A DNA stretch of 64,000 bases from Flavobacterium nitrogenifigens. Lineage in GTDB: Bacteria; Bacteroidota; Bacteroidia; Flavobacteriales; Flavobacteriaceae. Below are positions 1-8,890 of this stretch, one piece after another. The notes beneath the pieces are model-generated. The model was not told the origin of the DNA and did not search any database. It was given only the letters and a program-made list of their open reading frames with translations. The position numbers were made by a program, and so were the translations under genes. Where the stretch lies: positions 1-64,000 of the forward strand of contig NZ_QJRI01000159.1 of assembly GCF_003254565.1 (NCBI RefSeq), read 5' to 3'. Position 1 is the stretch's first letter, and every line of letters begins with the position of its first letter.

Positions 1-77
1 AAAGAGGTTAAGATTTTGGGTTTTAGGTTTTTAAAAATCTGAAATCTAAATTCAGAGATCTAAAATCAGAACTCTCT

Positions 78-149
78 GCCGGTGTAGCTCAGGGGTAGAG
101 TGCTTCCTTGGTAAGGAAGAGGTCTCGGGTTCAAATCCCGACATTGGCT
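78..149 (+). tRNA. tRNA-Thr (anticodon GGT)
   Basis: A complete cloverleaf can be folded. The acceptor stem is 78-84 with 142-148 (two G.T pairs), the D stem 87-90 with 98-101, and the anticodon stem 103-107 with 115-119. The anticodon loop TTGGTAA has anticodon GGT at 110-112, and the T arm contains GGTTCAAATC. The discriminator base is T149 and no CCA is encoded, as is usual in Bacteroidetes. It lies 55 bases before tuf, the classic tRNA-tuf linkage. Confidence 0.96.
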
Positions 150-204
150 CAAGTAAGTAGGAAATTGAAAATTAATATATAACTAAGATTAAAAATTAAG
201 TAAA

Positions 205-1392
205 ATGGCAAAGGAGAATTTTAATCGTTCCAAACCGCACTTAAACATAGGTACAATTGGACACGTAGATCACGGAAAAACTACATTAACTGCTGCAATT
301 ACAAAAGTATTGTCAGATGCTGGTTACTGTCAAGCAAAATCGTTTGATCAAATCGATAACGCTCCAGAGGAGAAAGAAAGAGGTATTACTATCAATACAT
401 CTCACGTAGAGTATGAAACAGCTAACCGTCACTACGCTCACGTTGACTGTCCAGGTCACGCGGATTACGTAAAGAACATGGTTACTGGTGCTGCTCAAAT
501 GGACGGTGCTATCTTAGTAGTTGCTGCTACAGATGGTCCAATGCCACAAACTCGTGAGCACATCCTTTTAGGACGTCAGGTTGGTATTCCAAGAATCGTT
601 GTTTTCATGAACAAAGTGGATATGGTTGATGATGCTGAGTTATTAGAGCTTGTTGAAATGGAAATTAGAGATTTATTATCTTTCTACGAATATGATGGAG
701 ATAATGGTCCTGTAGTTCAAGGTTCTGCTTTAGGAGGATTAAACAATGATCCAAACTGGGTACCTAAAATTATCGAATTAATGGAAGCTGTTGACAACTG
801 GATCGAAGAGCCAGTACGTGACGTTGCTAAACCATTCTTGATGCCAGTTGAGGACGTATTTACAATTACAGGTCGTGGAACTGTTGCTACAGGTCGTATC
901 GAAACTGGAGTTGCTAACACTGGAGATCCTGTTGAAATCATTGGTATGGGAGCTGAAAAATTAACTTCTACTATTACAGGAGTTGAGATGTTCCGTAAAA
1001 TCCTTGATAGAGGTGAAGCTGGAGATAACGTAGGTTTATTGTTAAGAGGTATTGATAAAGCTGATATCAAAAGAGGTATGGTTATTATTAAGCCAGGTTC
1101 AGTAAAACCACACGCTAAATTCAAAGCTGAGGTTTATATCTTGAAAAAAGAAGAAGGTGGACGTCACACTCCATTCCACAATAACTACCGTCCACAGTTC
1201 TACGTACGTACAACTGACGTAACTGGAGTTATTACTTTACCAGCAGGTGTAGAGATGGTAATGCCAGGTGATAACTTAACTATTGAGGTTGCTTTATTAA
1301 GCCCAATCGCTATGAACGTAGGTTTACGTTTCGCTATCCGTGAAGGTGGTAGAACAGTTGGTGCTGGTCAGGTTACTGAAATCGTAGAGTAA
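205..1392 (+). CDS. tuf: Elongation factor Tu
   Basis: This is the translation elongation factor EF-Tu, which carries aminoacyl-tRNA to the ribosomal A site as a GTP complex in the cytoplasm. The 395-aa length is normal for the family. The G1 P-loop GHVDHGKT is at residues 19-26, followed by the DCPGH (G3) and NKVD (G4) motifs, then the two beta-barrel domains that bind tRNA. The ATG at 205 gives the standard N-terminus [12 protein letters not shown]. It lies between tRNA-Thr and tRNA-Trp and ends 18 bases before a strong hairpin (1411-1443), so the tuf transcript probably ends there, separately from secE-nusG-ribosomal genes. This is the conserved tuf-secE-nusG-rpl-rpo block seen in most bacteria. 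Confidence 0.98.
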   Translation: MAKENFNRSKPHLNIGTIGHVDHGKTTLTAAITKVLSDAGYCQAKSFDQIDNAPEEKERGITINTSHVEYETANRHYAHVDCPGHADYVKNMVTGAAQMDGAILVVAATDGPMPQTREHILLGRQVGIPRIVVFMNKVDMVDDAELLELVEMEIRDLLSFYEYDGDNGPVVQGSALGGLNNDPNWVPKIIELMEAVDNWIEEPVRDVAKPFLMPVEDVFTITGRGTVATGRIETGVANTGDPVEIIGMGAEKLTSTITGVEMFRKILDRGEAGDNVGLLLRGIDKADIKRGMVIIKPGSVKPHAKFKAEVYILKKEEGGRHTPFHNNYRPQFYVRTTDVTGVITLPAGVEMVMPGDNLTIEVALLSPIAMNVGLRFAIREGGRTVGAGQVTEIVE

Positions 1393-1410
1393 TTCTATAA
1401 AAATAAATAA

Positions 1411-1443
1411 AAAGCCAGTGATTATTTTTTAATCACTGGCTTT
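1411..1443 (+). terminator. Rho-independent terminator after tuf
   Basis: A 13-bp perfect stem (1411-1423 with 1431-1443; core AAAGCCAGTGATT) closes a loop of A and T residues. It lies between the tuf stop codon and tRNA-Trp and ends in TTT. It probably ends the tuf transcript or gives a processing point before tRNA-Trp. Confidence 0.8.
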
Positions 1444-1447
1444 AATT

Positions 1448-1518
1448 ACGGGCGTAGTTCAAGGGTAGAATAGCGGTCTCCAAAACCGTTGATGGGGGTT
1501 CGAATCCCTCCGCCCGTG
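1448..1518 (+). tRNA. tRNA-Trp (anticodon CCA)
   Basis: A complete cloverleaf of 71 bases. The acceptor stem ACGGGCG (1448-1454) pairs perfectly with CGCCCGT (1511-1517). The anticodon stem is 1473-1477 with 1485-1489, and the loop CTCCAAA has anticodon CCA at 1480-1482. The T arm contains GGGGTTCGAATCCC. The discriminator is G1518 and no complete CCA tail is encoded. It sits 18 bases before secE, so it may share the secE transcript. Confidence 0.96.
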
Positions 1519-1536
1519 CAATAAAAAATATATCAA

Positions 1537-1734
1537 ATGACAAAAGTTACTAATTATTTATCAGAGGCTTTCGAAGAGTTAAAGTCAAATGTTACTTGGC
1601 CAGCTTGGGCTGAAGTGCAAAAATTGACAATTGTTGTGGCTGTATTTTCGATTCTATTCGCTTTGGCAACATGGGGAGTAGACGAATTTTTTGCAAAAGC
1701 TTTGGCTGGATTTTTTAACTGGTTAAAAGGATAA
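1537..1734 (+). CDS. secE: Preprotein translocase subunit SecE
   Basis: SecE is the small essential membrane subunit that clamps SecY in the SecYEG protein-export channel of the inner membrane. This 65-aa protein is the short single-span form. A cytoplasmic amphipathic helix (residues about 5-30, with the conserved VTWPAWAEVQ stretch) is followed by one transmembrane segment (about 30-55). The start gives MTKVTNYLSEAFEEL. It begins 18 bases after tRNA-Trp and ends 10 bases before nusG, the conserved secE-nusG pair at the head of the rplKAJL-rpoBC operon. Confidence 0.95.
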   Translation: MTKVTNYLSEAFEELKSNVTWPAWAEVQKLTIVVAVFSILFALATWGVDEFFAKALAGFFNWLKG

Positions 1735-1744
1735 TTTTTTTGTG

Positions 1745-2296
1745 ATGGCAGATAATAATGTGAAAAAATGGTACGTAGTTAGAGCAGTTAGTGGTCAAGA
1801 GAATAAAGTGAAAGCTTATATCGAGACTGAGATTGCGAGATTAGGTATGGAGGATTATGTTTCTCAGGTTTTGGTTCCTACTGAAAAAGTAGTTACTGTA
1901 AAAGATGGGAAAAAATCATCTAAGGATAAAGTTTACTTTCCTGGATATGTTATGATTGAAGCTAACTTAGTTGGTGAAATCCCTCATATTATTAAGTCAA
2001 TTACTAGTGTTATTGGATTTTTGGGAGAAACTAAAGGTGGAGAACCTGTTCCTTTAAGACTTTCTGAAGTAAACCGTATGTTAGGTAAAGTAGATGAGTT
2101 GGCTGTAAATACGGACACTCGTTCTATTCCATTTAGTGTTGGAGAAACGGTTAAGGTTATTGATGGACCTTTCAATGGATTTAATGGATCTGTTGAGAAA
2201 ATCAATGAAGAGAAGCGTAAACTTGAGGTAATGGTTAAGATTTTCGGAAGAAAAACTCCATTGGAATTAAGTTTTATGCAAGTAGAAAAAGTATAA
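1745..2296 (+). CDS. nusG: Transcription termination/antitermination factor NusG
   Basis: NusG binds RNA polymerase and affects pausing, Rho action and coupling to ribosomes. The protein is 183 aa. The N-terminal NGN domain starts KKWYVVRAVSGQENKVKAYI, and a C-terminal KOW domain (about residues 125-183) contains the VKVIDGPFNGFNGSVEKI stretch. A GTG lies directly upstream in frame at 1742; ATG 1745 is preferred because it gives the usual MADNN start. It follows secE by 10 bases and precedes rplK by 67 bases. Confidence 0.96.
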   Translation: MADNNVKKWYVVRAVSGQENKVKAYIETEIARLGMEDYVSQVLVPTEKVVTVKDGKKSSKDKVYFPGYVMIEANLVGEIPHIIKSITSVIGFLGETKGGEPVPLRLSEVNRMLGKVDELAVNTDTRSIPFSVGETVKVIDGPFNGFNGSVEKINEEKRKLEVMVKIFGRKTPLELSFMQVEKV

Positions 2297-2322
2297 TTTT
2301 TTGTTACACTATAATAAACCAT

Positions 2323-2345
2323 TGTGATCGCTTCCATTGATCACA
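2323..2345 (+). other. Small hairpin between nusG and rplK
   Basis: A perfect 7-bp inverted repeat, TGTGATC (2323-2329) and GATCACA (2339-2345), has a 9-base loop. It has no following T run, so it is not a classic terminator. It lies in the 5' leader of rplK, where L1-type translational control acts in other bacteria, but no control is shown here. Confidence 0.4.
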
Positions 2346-2363
2346 GTGTTAAATTTTTTAAAA

Positions 2364-2801
2364 ATGGCTAAAGAAATTAGTAAGGTAGTTAAACTACAAG
2401 TTAAGGGAGGTGCTGCGAACCCGTCGCCACCGGTTGGACCTGCTTTAGGAGCTGCTGGGGTTAACATCATGGAGTTTTGTAAGCAATTTAATGCTAGAAC
2501 TCAAGATAAACCTGGCAAAATTTGTCCAGTGCAAATCACTGTGTACAAAGACAAATCATTTGATTTTGTTGTTAAGACTCCTCCAGCAGCAGTTCAGTTA
2601 ATGGAAGCTGCAAAGCTAAAATCTGGTTCTGGTGAGCCTAATCGTAAAAAAGTAGCTAGCGTTACTTGGGAACAAATTAGAACTATTGCTGAAGACAAAA
2701 TGCCAGACTTAAACGCTTTCACAATTGAGAAAGCTATGAGTATGGTTGCTGGAACAGCTAGATCTATGGGTATAACTGTATCAGGAGATGCTCCTTTTTA
2801 A
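2364..2801 (+). CDS. rplK: 50S ribosomal protein L11
   Basis: L11 forms the GTPase-associated centre of the 50S subunit with 23S rRNA and the L10-L12 stalk. The start ATG at 2364 gives [16 protein letters not shown] and 145 aa, the family's normal length; the frame stays open 27 bases upstream but only with a TTG start. The proline-rich segment [19 protein letters not shown] is the conserved N-terminal signature, and the C-terminal domain that binds rRNA follows. The gene is 13 bases before rplA. Confidence 0.97.
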   Translation: MAKEISKVVKLQVKGGAANPSPPVGPALGAAGVNIMEFCKQFNARTQDKPGKICPVQITVYKDKSFDFVVKTPPAAVQLMEAAKLKSGSGEPNRKKVASVTWEQIRTIAEDKMPDLNAFTIEKAMSMVAGTARSMGITVSGDAPF

Positions 2802-2814
2802 TTAAGAAAAAGAA

Positions 2815-3504
2815 ATGGCAAAATTAACAAAAAAGCAAAAAGAGGCTGCTTCAAAAATTGAAAAGAACAAATTATACTCTTTAAAAGATGCTGCTGCATT
2901 AATTAAAGTTGTTGCTTCTGCAAAATTTGATGAGTCTGTTGATATCGCAGTTCGTTTGGGTGTTGATCCAAGAAAAGCGAATCAAATGGTTAGAGGTGTA
3001 GTTACTTTACCTCACGGAACAGGAAAAGACGTTAAAGTATTAGCATTGGTTACTCCAGATAAAGAAGCGGAAGCTAGAGAAGCTGGAGCAGATCACGTTG
3101 GTCTTGACGATTACTTGCAAAAAATTAAAGACGGTTGGACAGATGTTGATGTGATCATTACTATGCCTGCTGTTATGGGTAAATTAGGTCCATTAGGTCG
3201 TATTTTAGGACCTAGAGGTTTAATGCCAAACCCTAAAACAGGTACAGTAACTATGGATGTTGCTAAAGCTGTTCAAGAAGTTAAAGCTGGTAAAATTGAC
3301 TTTAAAGTTGATAAAACTGGTATCGTTCACGCTGGTATTGGTAAAGTTTCTTTCGGAGCTGAGCAAATCGTTGAGAACGCGCACGAAATTATTCAAACAT
3401 TAATAAAACTTAAACCAACTGCTGCTAAAGGTACATACATCAAAGGTATCCACCTTACAAGCACAATGAGTCCTGCTATCGCATTAGACCCAAAAGCAGT
3501 ATAA
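2815..3504 (+). CDS. rplA: 50S ribosomal protein L1
   Basis: L1 builds the mobile L1 stalk that helps deacylated tRNA leave the E site. The 229-aa length is typical. The conserved segment [20 protein letters not shown] is visible around residues 123-142, along with the two-domain organisation. In many bacteria L1 also represses the L11-L1 operon by binding its mRNA. The gene follows rplK by 13 bases and precedes rplJ by 22 bases. Confidence 0.97.
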   Translation: MAKLTKKQKEAASKIEKNKLYSLKDAAALIKVVASAKFDESVDIAVRLGVDPRKANQMVRGVVTLPHGTGKDVKVLALVTPDKEAEAREAGADHVGLDDYLQKIKDGWTDVDVIITMPAVMGKLGPLGRILGPRGLMPNPKTGTVTMDVAKAVQEVKAGKIDFKVDKTGIVHAGIGKVSFGAEQIVENAHEIIQTLIKLKPTAAKGTYIKGIHLTSTMSPAIALDPKAV

Positions 3505-3526
3505 TTGGTAGTTAAAAATTTTTAGT

Positions 3527-4027
3527 ATGACTAGAGAAGAAAAATCAATCGCGATTGAAAATTTAACTGCGCAGTTAGCTGGTACAAATATCATTTACAT
3601 TTCTGATATTTCTGGTTTAAACGCAGAGACAACTTCAAACTTACGTAGAGCTTGTTTCAAAGCAGGTATCAAATTAGAAGTTGTAAAGAACACTTTGCTT
3701 GCAAAAGCAATGGAAGCTTCTGATAATGATTATGGTGATTTACCTACAGTTTTATCAGGTAACAGTGCTATTTTTATTTCTGATGTTGCTAACGCACCTG
3801 GAAAAATTATCAAAGATTTCCGTAAGAAATCTGATAAACCAGTTTTAAAAGGAGCTTACATCAATTCTGAAGTATATATTGGGGATAACCAATTAGATGC
3901 ATTAGCTACAATTAAATCTAAAGAAGAGCTTATTGGAGAAATCATTGGATTATTACAATCTCCAGCTCAAAGAATTATTTCTGCTTTACAAAACAAATTC
4001 GCTGGAAGCGAAGAGGGAGCAGAGTAA
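3527..4027 (+). CDS. rplJ: 50S ribosomal protein L10
   Basis: L10 anchors the L12 dimers to the ribosome stalk. The protein is 166 aa, starting MTREEKSIAIENLTAQLAGTN. The N-terminal rRNA/L11-binding domain is followed by a C-terminal helix that holds L12 (LLQSPAQRIISALQNKFAGS region). It is followed after 92 bases by rplL, with a hairpin in the gap (4033-4054). Confidence 0.97.
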   Translation: MTREEKSIAIENLTAQLAGTNIIYISDISGLNAETTSNLRRACFKAGIKLEVVKNTLLAKAMEASDNDYGDLPTVLSGNSAIFISDVANAPGKIIKDFRKKSDKPVLKGAYINSEVYIGDNQLDALATIKSKEELIGEIIGLLQSPAQRIISALQNKFAGSEEGAE

Positions 4028-4032
4028 TAAAC

Positions 4033-4054
4033 GTGAGGAAGTTTACTTCCTTAC
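4033..4054 (+). other. Hairpin between rplJ and rplL
   Basis: A 9-bp stem (GTGAGGAAG 4033-4041 with CTTCCTTAC 4046-4054, one G.T pair) closes a TTTA tetraloop just after the rplJ stop codon. There is no T run after it, so it is more likely an mRNA-processing or stability element than a terminator. L12 is made in excess over L10 in bacteria, and such an element could contribute to that; this is inference. Confidence 0.5.
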
Positions 4055-4119
4055 TGCTTAATTAGCGCACAATAATTAAATTATATTTTTTACACAAATC
4101 ATTTTAAACGATAGAAAAA

Positions 4120-4491
4120 ATGGCAGATTTGAAACAATTCGCAGAACAATTAGTTAACTTAACAGTTAAAGAAGTTAACGAATTAGCAACAATATTAAAA
4201 GATGAGTACGGAATCGAGCCTGCTGCTGCTGCTGTAGTAGTTGCTGCTGGTGGAGGAGACGGTGCTGCTGAAGAAGCACAAACTGAATTTACAGTTGTAT
4301 TGAAAGATGCAGGAGCTTCTAAATTAGCTGTTGTAAAATTAGTTAAAGAATTAACTGGTTTAGGTCTTAAAGAAGCTAAAGATGTAGTTGACGGTGCACC
4401 AAGCAACGTTAAAGAAGGTGTTTCTAAAGAAGAGGCTGAAGGTCTTAAAAAATCTTTAGAAGAGGCTGGAGCTACTGTTGAGCTTAAATAA
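4120..4491 (+). CDS. rplL: 50S ribosomal protein L7/L12
   Basis: L7/L12 is the multicopy stalk protein that recruits translation GTPases. It has 123 aa in the usual order: an N-terminal dimerisation helix ([26 protein letters not shown]), an Ala/Gly-rich flexible hinge (about residues 32-52) and a C-terminal factor-binding domain with [21 protein letters not shown] terminator-like hairpin lies 21 bases after the stop codon. Confidence 0.98.
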   Translation: MADLKQFAEQLVNLTVKEVNELATILKDEYGIEPAAAAVVVAAGGGDGAAEEAQTEFTVVLKDAGASKLAVVKLVKELTGLGLKEAKDVVDGAPSNVKEGVSKEEAEGLKKSLEEAGATVELK

Positions 4492-4512
4492 TTAAACTCA
4501 GTTTAAGAACTA

Positions 4513-4555
4513 GGTTTAGGTCTTGAGTTAACACTCAAAGGCCTAAACCATTTTT
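4513..4555 (+). terminator. Terminator/attenuator between rplL and rpoB
   Basis: Outer arms GGTTTAGG (4513-4520) and CCTAAACC (4542-4549) pair perfectly. Inner arms CTTGAGT and ACTCAAAG extend the stem with a bulge, and A plus five Ts follow. The position matches the partial attenuator between rplL and rpoB in Escherichia coli, where some polymerases read through to rpoBC. Confidence 0.75.
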
Positions 4556-4757
4556 CGTATAATAAAATATATCAATTTTATTATCCCATAGTTTAAAATA
4601 CGAAAAAGTTTTTGATCAATACGAAGAAAGAAAATTAGACTTAATTTATAGAACTAATTTTTAAAGATGTATTGATTATAATAAGAAAGTATAGATTAAA
4701 CAATGTGTATTTACACAAAAATAAATTACTTTTTTTTAATCAAAATTTTGTCCATTG

Positions 4758-7700
4758 ATGATAACAAATCAGACTGAAAGATTGAATTTTGCCTCTACAA
4801 AAAATATCCCTGACTATCCAGACTTTTTGGATGTTCAGGTTAAATCTTTTAAAGATTTCTTTCAATTAGAAACGAAATCTGACGAAAGAGGCAACGAAGG
4901 GTTATACAATACCTTCATGGAAAACTTCCCAATTACAGATACAAGAAACAACTTTGTATTGGAATTCCTAGATTATTTTGTTGATCCTCCACGTTATACA
5001 ATTCAAGAATGTATAGAGAGAGGTCTTACTTATAGTGTGCCTTTAAAAGCTAGGTTAAAACTATACTGTACAGATCCAGAACACGAAGATTTTGAAACTA
5101 TTGTACAAGATGTTTATCTTGGAACAATTCCTTACATGACTCCTAGTGGTACTTTTGTTATTAATGGTGCCGAGCGTGTTGTAGTATCTCAATTACACCG
5201 TTCTCCAGGGGTTTTCTTTGGACAGTCATTCCACGCAAATGGAACTAAACTTTACTCTGCAAGAGTTATTCCTTTTAAAGGTTCTTGGATAGAGTTCTCT
5301 ACTGATATTAACAGCGTAATGTACGCGTATATCGATAGAAAGAAAAAATTACCTGTAACAACTTTATTCCGTGCTATCGGTTTTGAAAGAGATAAGGATA
5401 TCCTTGAAATTTTCGACTTAGCTGAAGAGATTAAAGTTTCTAAAACAGGTATTAAGAAATATATTGGAAGAAGACTTGCTGCACGTGTTTTGAACACATG
5501 GCACGAGGATTTCGTAGATGAGGATACTGGAGAGGTAGTTTCTATCGAGCGTAACGAAATCATCCTTGATCGTGATACTATTATCGACAAAGATAACGTT
5601 GAAGAGATCATCGATTCTAACGTAAAATCTATTTTGTTACACAAAGAGGATAATAACCAAGCAGATTATGCTATTATCCACAACACGTTACAAAAAGATC
5701 CAACAAACTCTGAAAAAGAAGCTGTAGAGCACATTTACCGTCAGTTGCGTAACGCTGAACCGCCTGATGAGGAAACTGCTCGTGGTATTATAGATAAATT
5801 GTTCTTCTCTGATCAACGTTACAACTTAGGTGAGGTAGGTCGTTACAGAATGAACAAAAAATTAGATTTAGATATCCCTATGGATAAGCAAGTGCTTACT
5901 AAAGAGGATATCATTACTATCGTTAAATATTTGATCGAGTTGATCAACTCTAAAGCAGAGATTGATGATATCGACCACTTATCAAACCGTCGTGTTAGAA
6001 CAGTTGGAGAACAATTGTCTCAACAATTCGGTGTTGGTTTAGCACGTATGGCTAGAACTATTCGTGAGAGAATGAACGTTAGAGATAACGAGGTGTTTAC
6101 ACCAATTGATTTGATCAATGCTAAAACATTATCATCAGTTATCAACTCTTTCTTTGGTACTAACCAGTTATCTCAATTTATGGATCAAACGAATCCATTA
6201 GCTGAGATTACACACAAAAGAAGACTTTCTGCACTTGGGCCAGGTGGACTTTCGAGAGAGAGAGCTGGTTTCGAGGTTCGTGACGTTCACTATACTCACT
6301 ATGGTCGTTTATGTCCGATTGAAACTCCTGAGGGACCAAACATTGGTTTGATTTCATCTCTTGGTGTTTATGCAAAAGTTAACGGAATGGGATTCATTGA
6401 AACTCCATACCGTAAAGTAACGGATGGTGTTGTTGATTTAGAAAGTGCACCTATCTATTTAAGTGCTGAAGAAGAAGAAGGAAAAATGATTGCTCAGGCA
6501 AACATTGATATGGACGCTTCAGGTAAAATTACAGCTAGTAACGTTATTGCTCGTGAAGAGGGTGACTTCCCAGTTGTTGAACCAAGTTCAGTACATTATA
6601 CAGACGTTGCTCCTAACCAGATCGCTTCGATTTCTGCATCTTTGATTCCTTTCTTGGAGCATGATGATGCGAACCGTGCGTTGATGGGATCAAACATGAT
6701 GCGTCAGGCAGTTCCTTTGATCCGTCCTGAAGCTCCGATTGTTGGTACAGGTTTAGAGCGTCAGGTAGCTTCAGATTCAAGAGTATTGATCAATGCTGAA
6801 GGGCATGGTACTGTTGAATACGTTGATGCTAACATCATTACTATTAAATACGATCGTACAGAAGACGAGAGAATGGTTAGTTTTGATGCTGATGAGAAAA
6901 CGTACAACTTAATTAAATTTAGAAAAACCAATCAAGGTACAAGTATCAACTTGAAACCAATCGTAAGAAGAGGTGATAGAGTTGTTCCTGGACAAGTATT
7001 GTCTGAAGGATATGCTACTCAAAATGGAGAATTAGCTTTAGGTAGAAACTTAAAAGTTGCGTTCATGCCATGGAAAGGGTACAACTTCGAGGATGCCATT
7101 GTAATTTCTGAAAAAGTAGTTCGTGATGATATTTTTACATCTATCCACGTTGATGATTATTCATTAGAGGTTAGAGATACTAAGTTAGGAAACGAAGAGT
7201 TAACAAACGATATTCCTAACGTTTCTGAAGAAGCTACTAAAGATTTAGATGAAAACGGTATGATCAGAATTGGAGCAGAGGTTAAACCTGGCGACATTTT
7301 GATTGGAAAAATTACACCAAAAGGAGAATCAGATCCTACTCCAGAGGAGAAATTGCTTCGTGCAATCTTCGGGGATAAAGCAGGTGATGTAAAAGATGCT
7401 TCATTAAAAGCTTCTCCATCTTTACATGGTGTAGTTCTTGATAAAAAATTATTTGCAAGAGCTGTAAAAGATAAACGTAAACGTACTCAGGATAAAGACG
7501 CTTTAGGTGCTTTAGAAATGGAATTCGAAACTAAATTTGTTGAATTAAAAGACAGATTGGTTGAGAAATTATTCTTGATCGTTAACGGAAAAACATCTCA
7601 AGGTGTAATGAATGATTTGGGTGAAGAAGTTTTACCAAAAGGTAAAAAATATACTCAAAAAATGCTTTACGCAGTAGAAGATTTTGCTCACTTAAGCAAA

Positions 7701-8570
7701 GGTCAGTGGGTTGCTGATGACGCTACAAATAAAATGGTTAATGATTTAATTCATAACTATAAAATTAAGCTGAACGACTTACAAGGAGCTTTAAGAAGAG
7801 AGAAATTCACTATTACAGTTGGAGATGAATTACCATCTGGAATCTTGAAATTGGCTAAAATCTACATCGCTAAAAAACGTAAGTTAAAAGTGGGTGATAA
7901 AATGGCGGGACGTCACGGTAACAAAGGTATTGTTGCTAGAATCGTTCGTCATGAAGATATGCCTTTCTTAGAAGATGGAACACCAGTAGATATCGTATTG
8001 AATCCACTTGGGGTACCTTCACGTATGAACATTGGTCAGATTTATGAGACTGTATTAGGATGGGCTGGTATGAACTTGGGTAGAAAATTTGCTACTCCAA
8101 TTTTCGACGGAGCTTCTCTTGACGAGATCAATGCTTTGACTGATGAGGCTAACGTACCACGTTTCGGACATACTTACCTATTTGATGGTGGAACTGGAGA
8201 GCGTTTTGCGCAAAAAGCGACTGTGGGTGTAATTTACATGCTTAAATTAGGACACATGGTTGATGATAAGATGCACGCACGTTCTATCGGACCATACTCA
8301 TTGATTACGCAACAGCCACTTGGAGGTAAGGCCCAATTTGGAGGTCAGCGTTTTGGAGAGATGGAGGTTTGGGCACTTGAGGCTTATGGAGCTTCTAGTA
8401 CACTACGTGAAATCTTAACTGTTAAGTCTGATGACGTTATTGGTAGAGCTAAAACTTACGAGGCTATCGTTAAGGGTGAAACTATGCCAGAACCAGGTTT
8501 ACCAGAATCATTCAATGTATTAATGCACGAATTGAAAGGTCTAGGTTTAGATCTTCGTTTGGAAGAATAA
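4758..8570 (+). CDS. rpoB: DNA-directed RNA polymerase beta subunit
   Basis: This is the beta subunit of RNA polymerase, forming one side of the active-site cleft and the rifampicin pocket. It has 1270 aa from ATG 4758, with a TTG one codon upstream. The rifampicin region, near residues 465-500, reads [20 protein letters not shown] followed by [12 protein letters not shown]. The Asp, His and Ser positions most often altered in resistant strains are wild type, so rifampicin sensitivity is expected. The C-terminal [14 protein letters not shown] and [20 protein letters not shown] motifs are intact. It lies 266 bases after rplL and 320 bases before rpoC, unusually wide gaps for this operon. Confidence 0.98.
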   Translation: MITNQTERLNFASTKNIPDYPDFLDVQVKSFKDFFQLETKSDERGNEGLYNTFMENFPITDTRNNFVLEFLDYFVDPPRYTIQECIERGLTYSVPLKARLKLYCTDPEHEDFETIVQDVYLGTIPYMTPSGTFVINGAERVVVSQLHRSPGVFFGQSFHANGTKLYSARVIPFKGSWIEFSTDINSVMYAYIDRKKKLPVTTLFRAIGFERDKDILEIFDLAEEIKVSKTGIKKYIGRRLAARVLNTWHEDFVDEDTGEVVSIERNEIILDRDTIIDKDNVEEIIDSNVKSILLHKEDNNQADYAIIHNTLQKDPTNSEKEAVEHIYRQLRNAEPPDEETARGIIDKLFFSDQRYNLGEVGRYRMNKKLDLDIPMDKQVLTKEDIITIVKYLIELINSKAEIDDIDHLSNRRVRTVGEQLSQQFGVGLARMARTIRERMNVRDNEVFTPIDLINAKTLSSVINSFFGTNQLSQFMDQTNPLAEITHKRRLSALGPGGLSRERAGFEVRDVHYTHYGRLCPIETPEGPNIGLISSLGVYAKVNGMGFIETPYRKVTDGVVDLESAPIYLSAEEEEGKMIAQANIDMDASGKITASNVIAREEGDFPVVEPSSVHYTDVAPNQIASISASLIPFLEHDDANRALMGSNMMRQAVPLIRPEAPIVGTGLERQVASDSRVLINAEGHGTVEYVDANIITIKYDRTEDERMVSFDADEKTYNLIKFRKTNQGTSINLKPIVRRGDRVVPGQVLSEGYATQNGELALGRNLKVAFMPWKGYNFEDAIVISEKVVRDDIFTSIHVDDYSLEVRDTKLGNEELTNDIPNVSEEATKDLDENGMIRIGAEVKPGDILIGKITPKGESDPTPEEKLLRAIFGDKAGDVKDASLKASPSLHGVVLDKKLFARAVKDKRKRTQDKDALGALEMEFETKFVELKDRLVEKLFLIVNGKTSQGVMNDLGEEVLPKGKKYTQKMLYAVEDFAHLSKGQWVADDATNKMVNDLIHNYKIKLNDLQGALRREKFTITVGDELPSGILKLAKIYIAKKRKLKVGDKMAGRHGNKGIVARIVRHEDMPFLEDGTPVDIVLNPLGVPSRMNIGQIYETVLGWAGMNLGRKFATPIFDGASLDEINALTDEANVPRFGHTYLFDGGTGERFAQKATVGVIYMLKLGHMVDDKMHARSIGPYSLITQQPLGGKAQFGGQRFGEMEVWALEAYGASSTLREILTVKSDDVIGRAKTYEAIVKGETMPEPGLPESFNVLMHELKGLGLDLRLEE

Positions 8571-8890
8571 TAAAAGTTTTCAGTTACAGTCTCAGTATTC
8601 AGTTTAACACTGAAAACTGGGACTGCCACTGTTTACTAAATGTTACAAGTTTTTAAAGATTTATACCCGTAACCCGTTCCGATTTTTTATAACAATGCGA
8701 GGCATTTTATAACTAGCACTTCAAATAAGAATTTGAGGTTTAGAGAAGTAACCCGAGGTAGTGTTTTAAGTCGAAAGTTTGAAAGTCCAAAGTCTAAAGT
8801 CAGCAATGACTTTAAAAACTTTATGACATTTGACTTTAGACTAGGCTAAGAATCAATTTTTTAATTGCAAATAAATCAATAGTAAAAACT
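8571..8890 (+). repeat. rpoB-rpoC spacer with alternative hairpins
   Basis: This 320-base spacer has no gene. AGTCTAAAGTCA (8791-8802) can pair perfectly with TGACTTTAGACT (8831-8842). Its 3' part, TAAAGTCA (8795-8802), can instead pair with TGACTTTA (8807-8814) around a GCAA tetraloop. The two folds exclude each other. A separate 8-bp hairpin lies at 8719-8738 (loop AAGA), and around 8580-8635 CAGT-rich segments pair imperfectly. None is followed by a clear T run. The segment of related GAAAGTCCAAAGTC words (8771-8802) looks like degenerate short repeats. Confidence 0.55.

Noticed and set aside
1..77. Repeat-like AT-rich segment before tRNA-Thr (TCTGAAATCTAAATTCAG words)
   Set aside because: Short inverted words are present, but the window edge cuts the context, so no element can be defined.
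717..1124. Long antisense frame inside tuf (and similar frames in rpoB, rpoC, acnB and kdpB)
   Set aside because: These are complementary-strand shadows of highly biased genes, with no start context or family match.
4755..4757. TTG start of rpoB one codon upstream of ATG 4758
   Set aside because: ATG is preferred over TTG, and the protein start [10 protein letters not shown] fits the family.
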